Translations under genes and position numbers: made by a program
The notes under the pieces: generated by a model
What the model saw: the letters and a program-made list of their open reading frames with translations, nothing else
Database searches by the model: none
Told to the model about the DNA's origin: nothing
From: Leptolyngbya sp. PCC 7375
GTDB lineage: Bacteria > Cyanobacteriota > Cyanobacteriia > Phormidesmidales > Phormidesmidaceae
Assembly: GCF_000316115.1 (NCBI RefSeq)
Contig: NZ_JH993797.1
Span: 5,925,961 to 5,989,960 of the forward strand
Length of the DNA stretch: 64,000 bases
Reading direction: 5' to 3'
Part shown: positions 63,420 to 64,000 of the stretch, piece after piece
How the letters are laid out: each line of letters opens with the position of its first letter
Position numbering within the stretch: position 1 is the stretch's first letter

Positions 63420-64000
63420 TTTTGTAACTGATCAACTGGCATGTGCATGTGTACTAAGAATTGCCAGGCAACTGGACTGCTAGTTCAGTTGTCCTAAAAA
63501 AGTGGAATAATCTAGCCGACAAACCCATAACTTCTGATATCCATCCAGAAATAGCTACAGATTTTGTCATATCAATCACAAACACTCGCTCACACATTTA
63601 ACTAGCATCCCTATCAACGCTAGTAAGTCTGTTCAATCAAACCCTGATGTCTCGATACTTGAGGCAGTTTAGTAATATCCCCCAAAAACCTGGTAGTAAC
63701 TACTACCTACGCAGGACATGTAGATATCACCAGTAAGCCAGCAACATATATTTATGTTGGTAGTGGGTATTGCGCTAATAAAAGCGTCATACCCATAAAT
63801 TTAGCATCCTCAGCAAAAAAATGAGTAAGCTGTGTTACTAACCCCTCCAATCATATATAGCGTAAGCTCAGAGCCTCAAATAATAAGGTTTTTATTTGCA
63901 CGACAATTGGCGTACGTATCTCTGCTAAATGCCTAGCTTCAGTGACCATTGTAACAATTGCCCCTGGTGAGTTTCACTATGGTCCAAAACTTTGAGCTGC
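63420..64000. other. Window end, no gene supported
   Basis: 581 bases after tRNA-Pro with several stops in all frames. An ATG at 63979 opens a frame that runs off the right edge, too short to judge. Confidence 0.4.

Overview
The window is chromosomal DNA from a cyanobacterium. It carries the light-independent protochlorophyllide reductase subunit chlB and the light-dependent enzyme por. It also has an NblR-type phycobilisome-degradation regulator, a thylakoid-lumen type pentapeptide protein, cyanobacterial DUF3153 and DUF3611 families, and many GCGATCGC (HIP1) octamers. Gene content suggests a large, sensory-rich, Leptolyngbya-like genome; that placement is inference.

Layout. 1-9 kb is a signalling and surface region. 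It holds a CHASE2 histidine kinase (cut by the window edge), its NarL-type regulator, a kinase-like protein with no evident phospho-histidine, a 1258-residue two-partner-secretion exoprotein, a SARP/BTAD-type regulator and a TPR protein. 9-20 kb has ndk, a cytochrome b561-like protein, two tandem Cache-domain sensors, a lumenal pentapeptide protein, a kinase/regulator pair and an ABC exporter. 20-26.6 kb has a SPOUT RNA methyltransferase, an oxidoreductase fused to S-layer-homology domains, a small ribbon-helix-helix protein, nblR, a DUF192 lipoprotein and a PLP aminotransferase. 26.8-33.4 kb is the accessory zone. It holds an IS1634-like element with intact ends, ureidoglycolate lyase, a Uma2 gene cut by an IS1595-type element whose transposase spans a -1 frameshift site, an AAA ATPase with a nuclease-like tail, a structured non-coding stretch and a deleted Uma2 pseudogene.

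33.4-46.5 kb is mostly core metabolism: PhzF-like protein, chlB, a TPR/DUF3153 pair, LapA-like protein, scpA, a sugar-nucleotide transferase, an EamA exporter, DUF3611, mtnP and por. 47-51.7 kb holds a large DUF4347/propeller/DUF4114 protein and a CHAT-TIR fusion, two neighbouring proteins with His/Cys caspase-like signatures. 51.8-58.5 kb has an RND efflux pump with its adaptor and an azlCD pair. 58.5-64 kb has trmO, an ECF sigma/anti-sigma pair, a phosphohexomutase, a hypothetical gene and tRNA-Pro(CGG).

The items most worth a second look are the CHAT-TIR gene, a probable structured RNA upstream of scpA with two competing folds around a T-tract, a second structured stretch near 32.5 kb, the A AAA AAG slippery site in the transposase, an NblR whose phospho-acceptor Asp is Asn, and a family of palindromes around a GTAGGG...CCCTAC core whose arms change in a compensated way. 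No CRISPR array, rRNA or prophage was seen.
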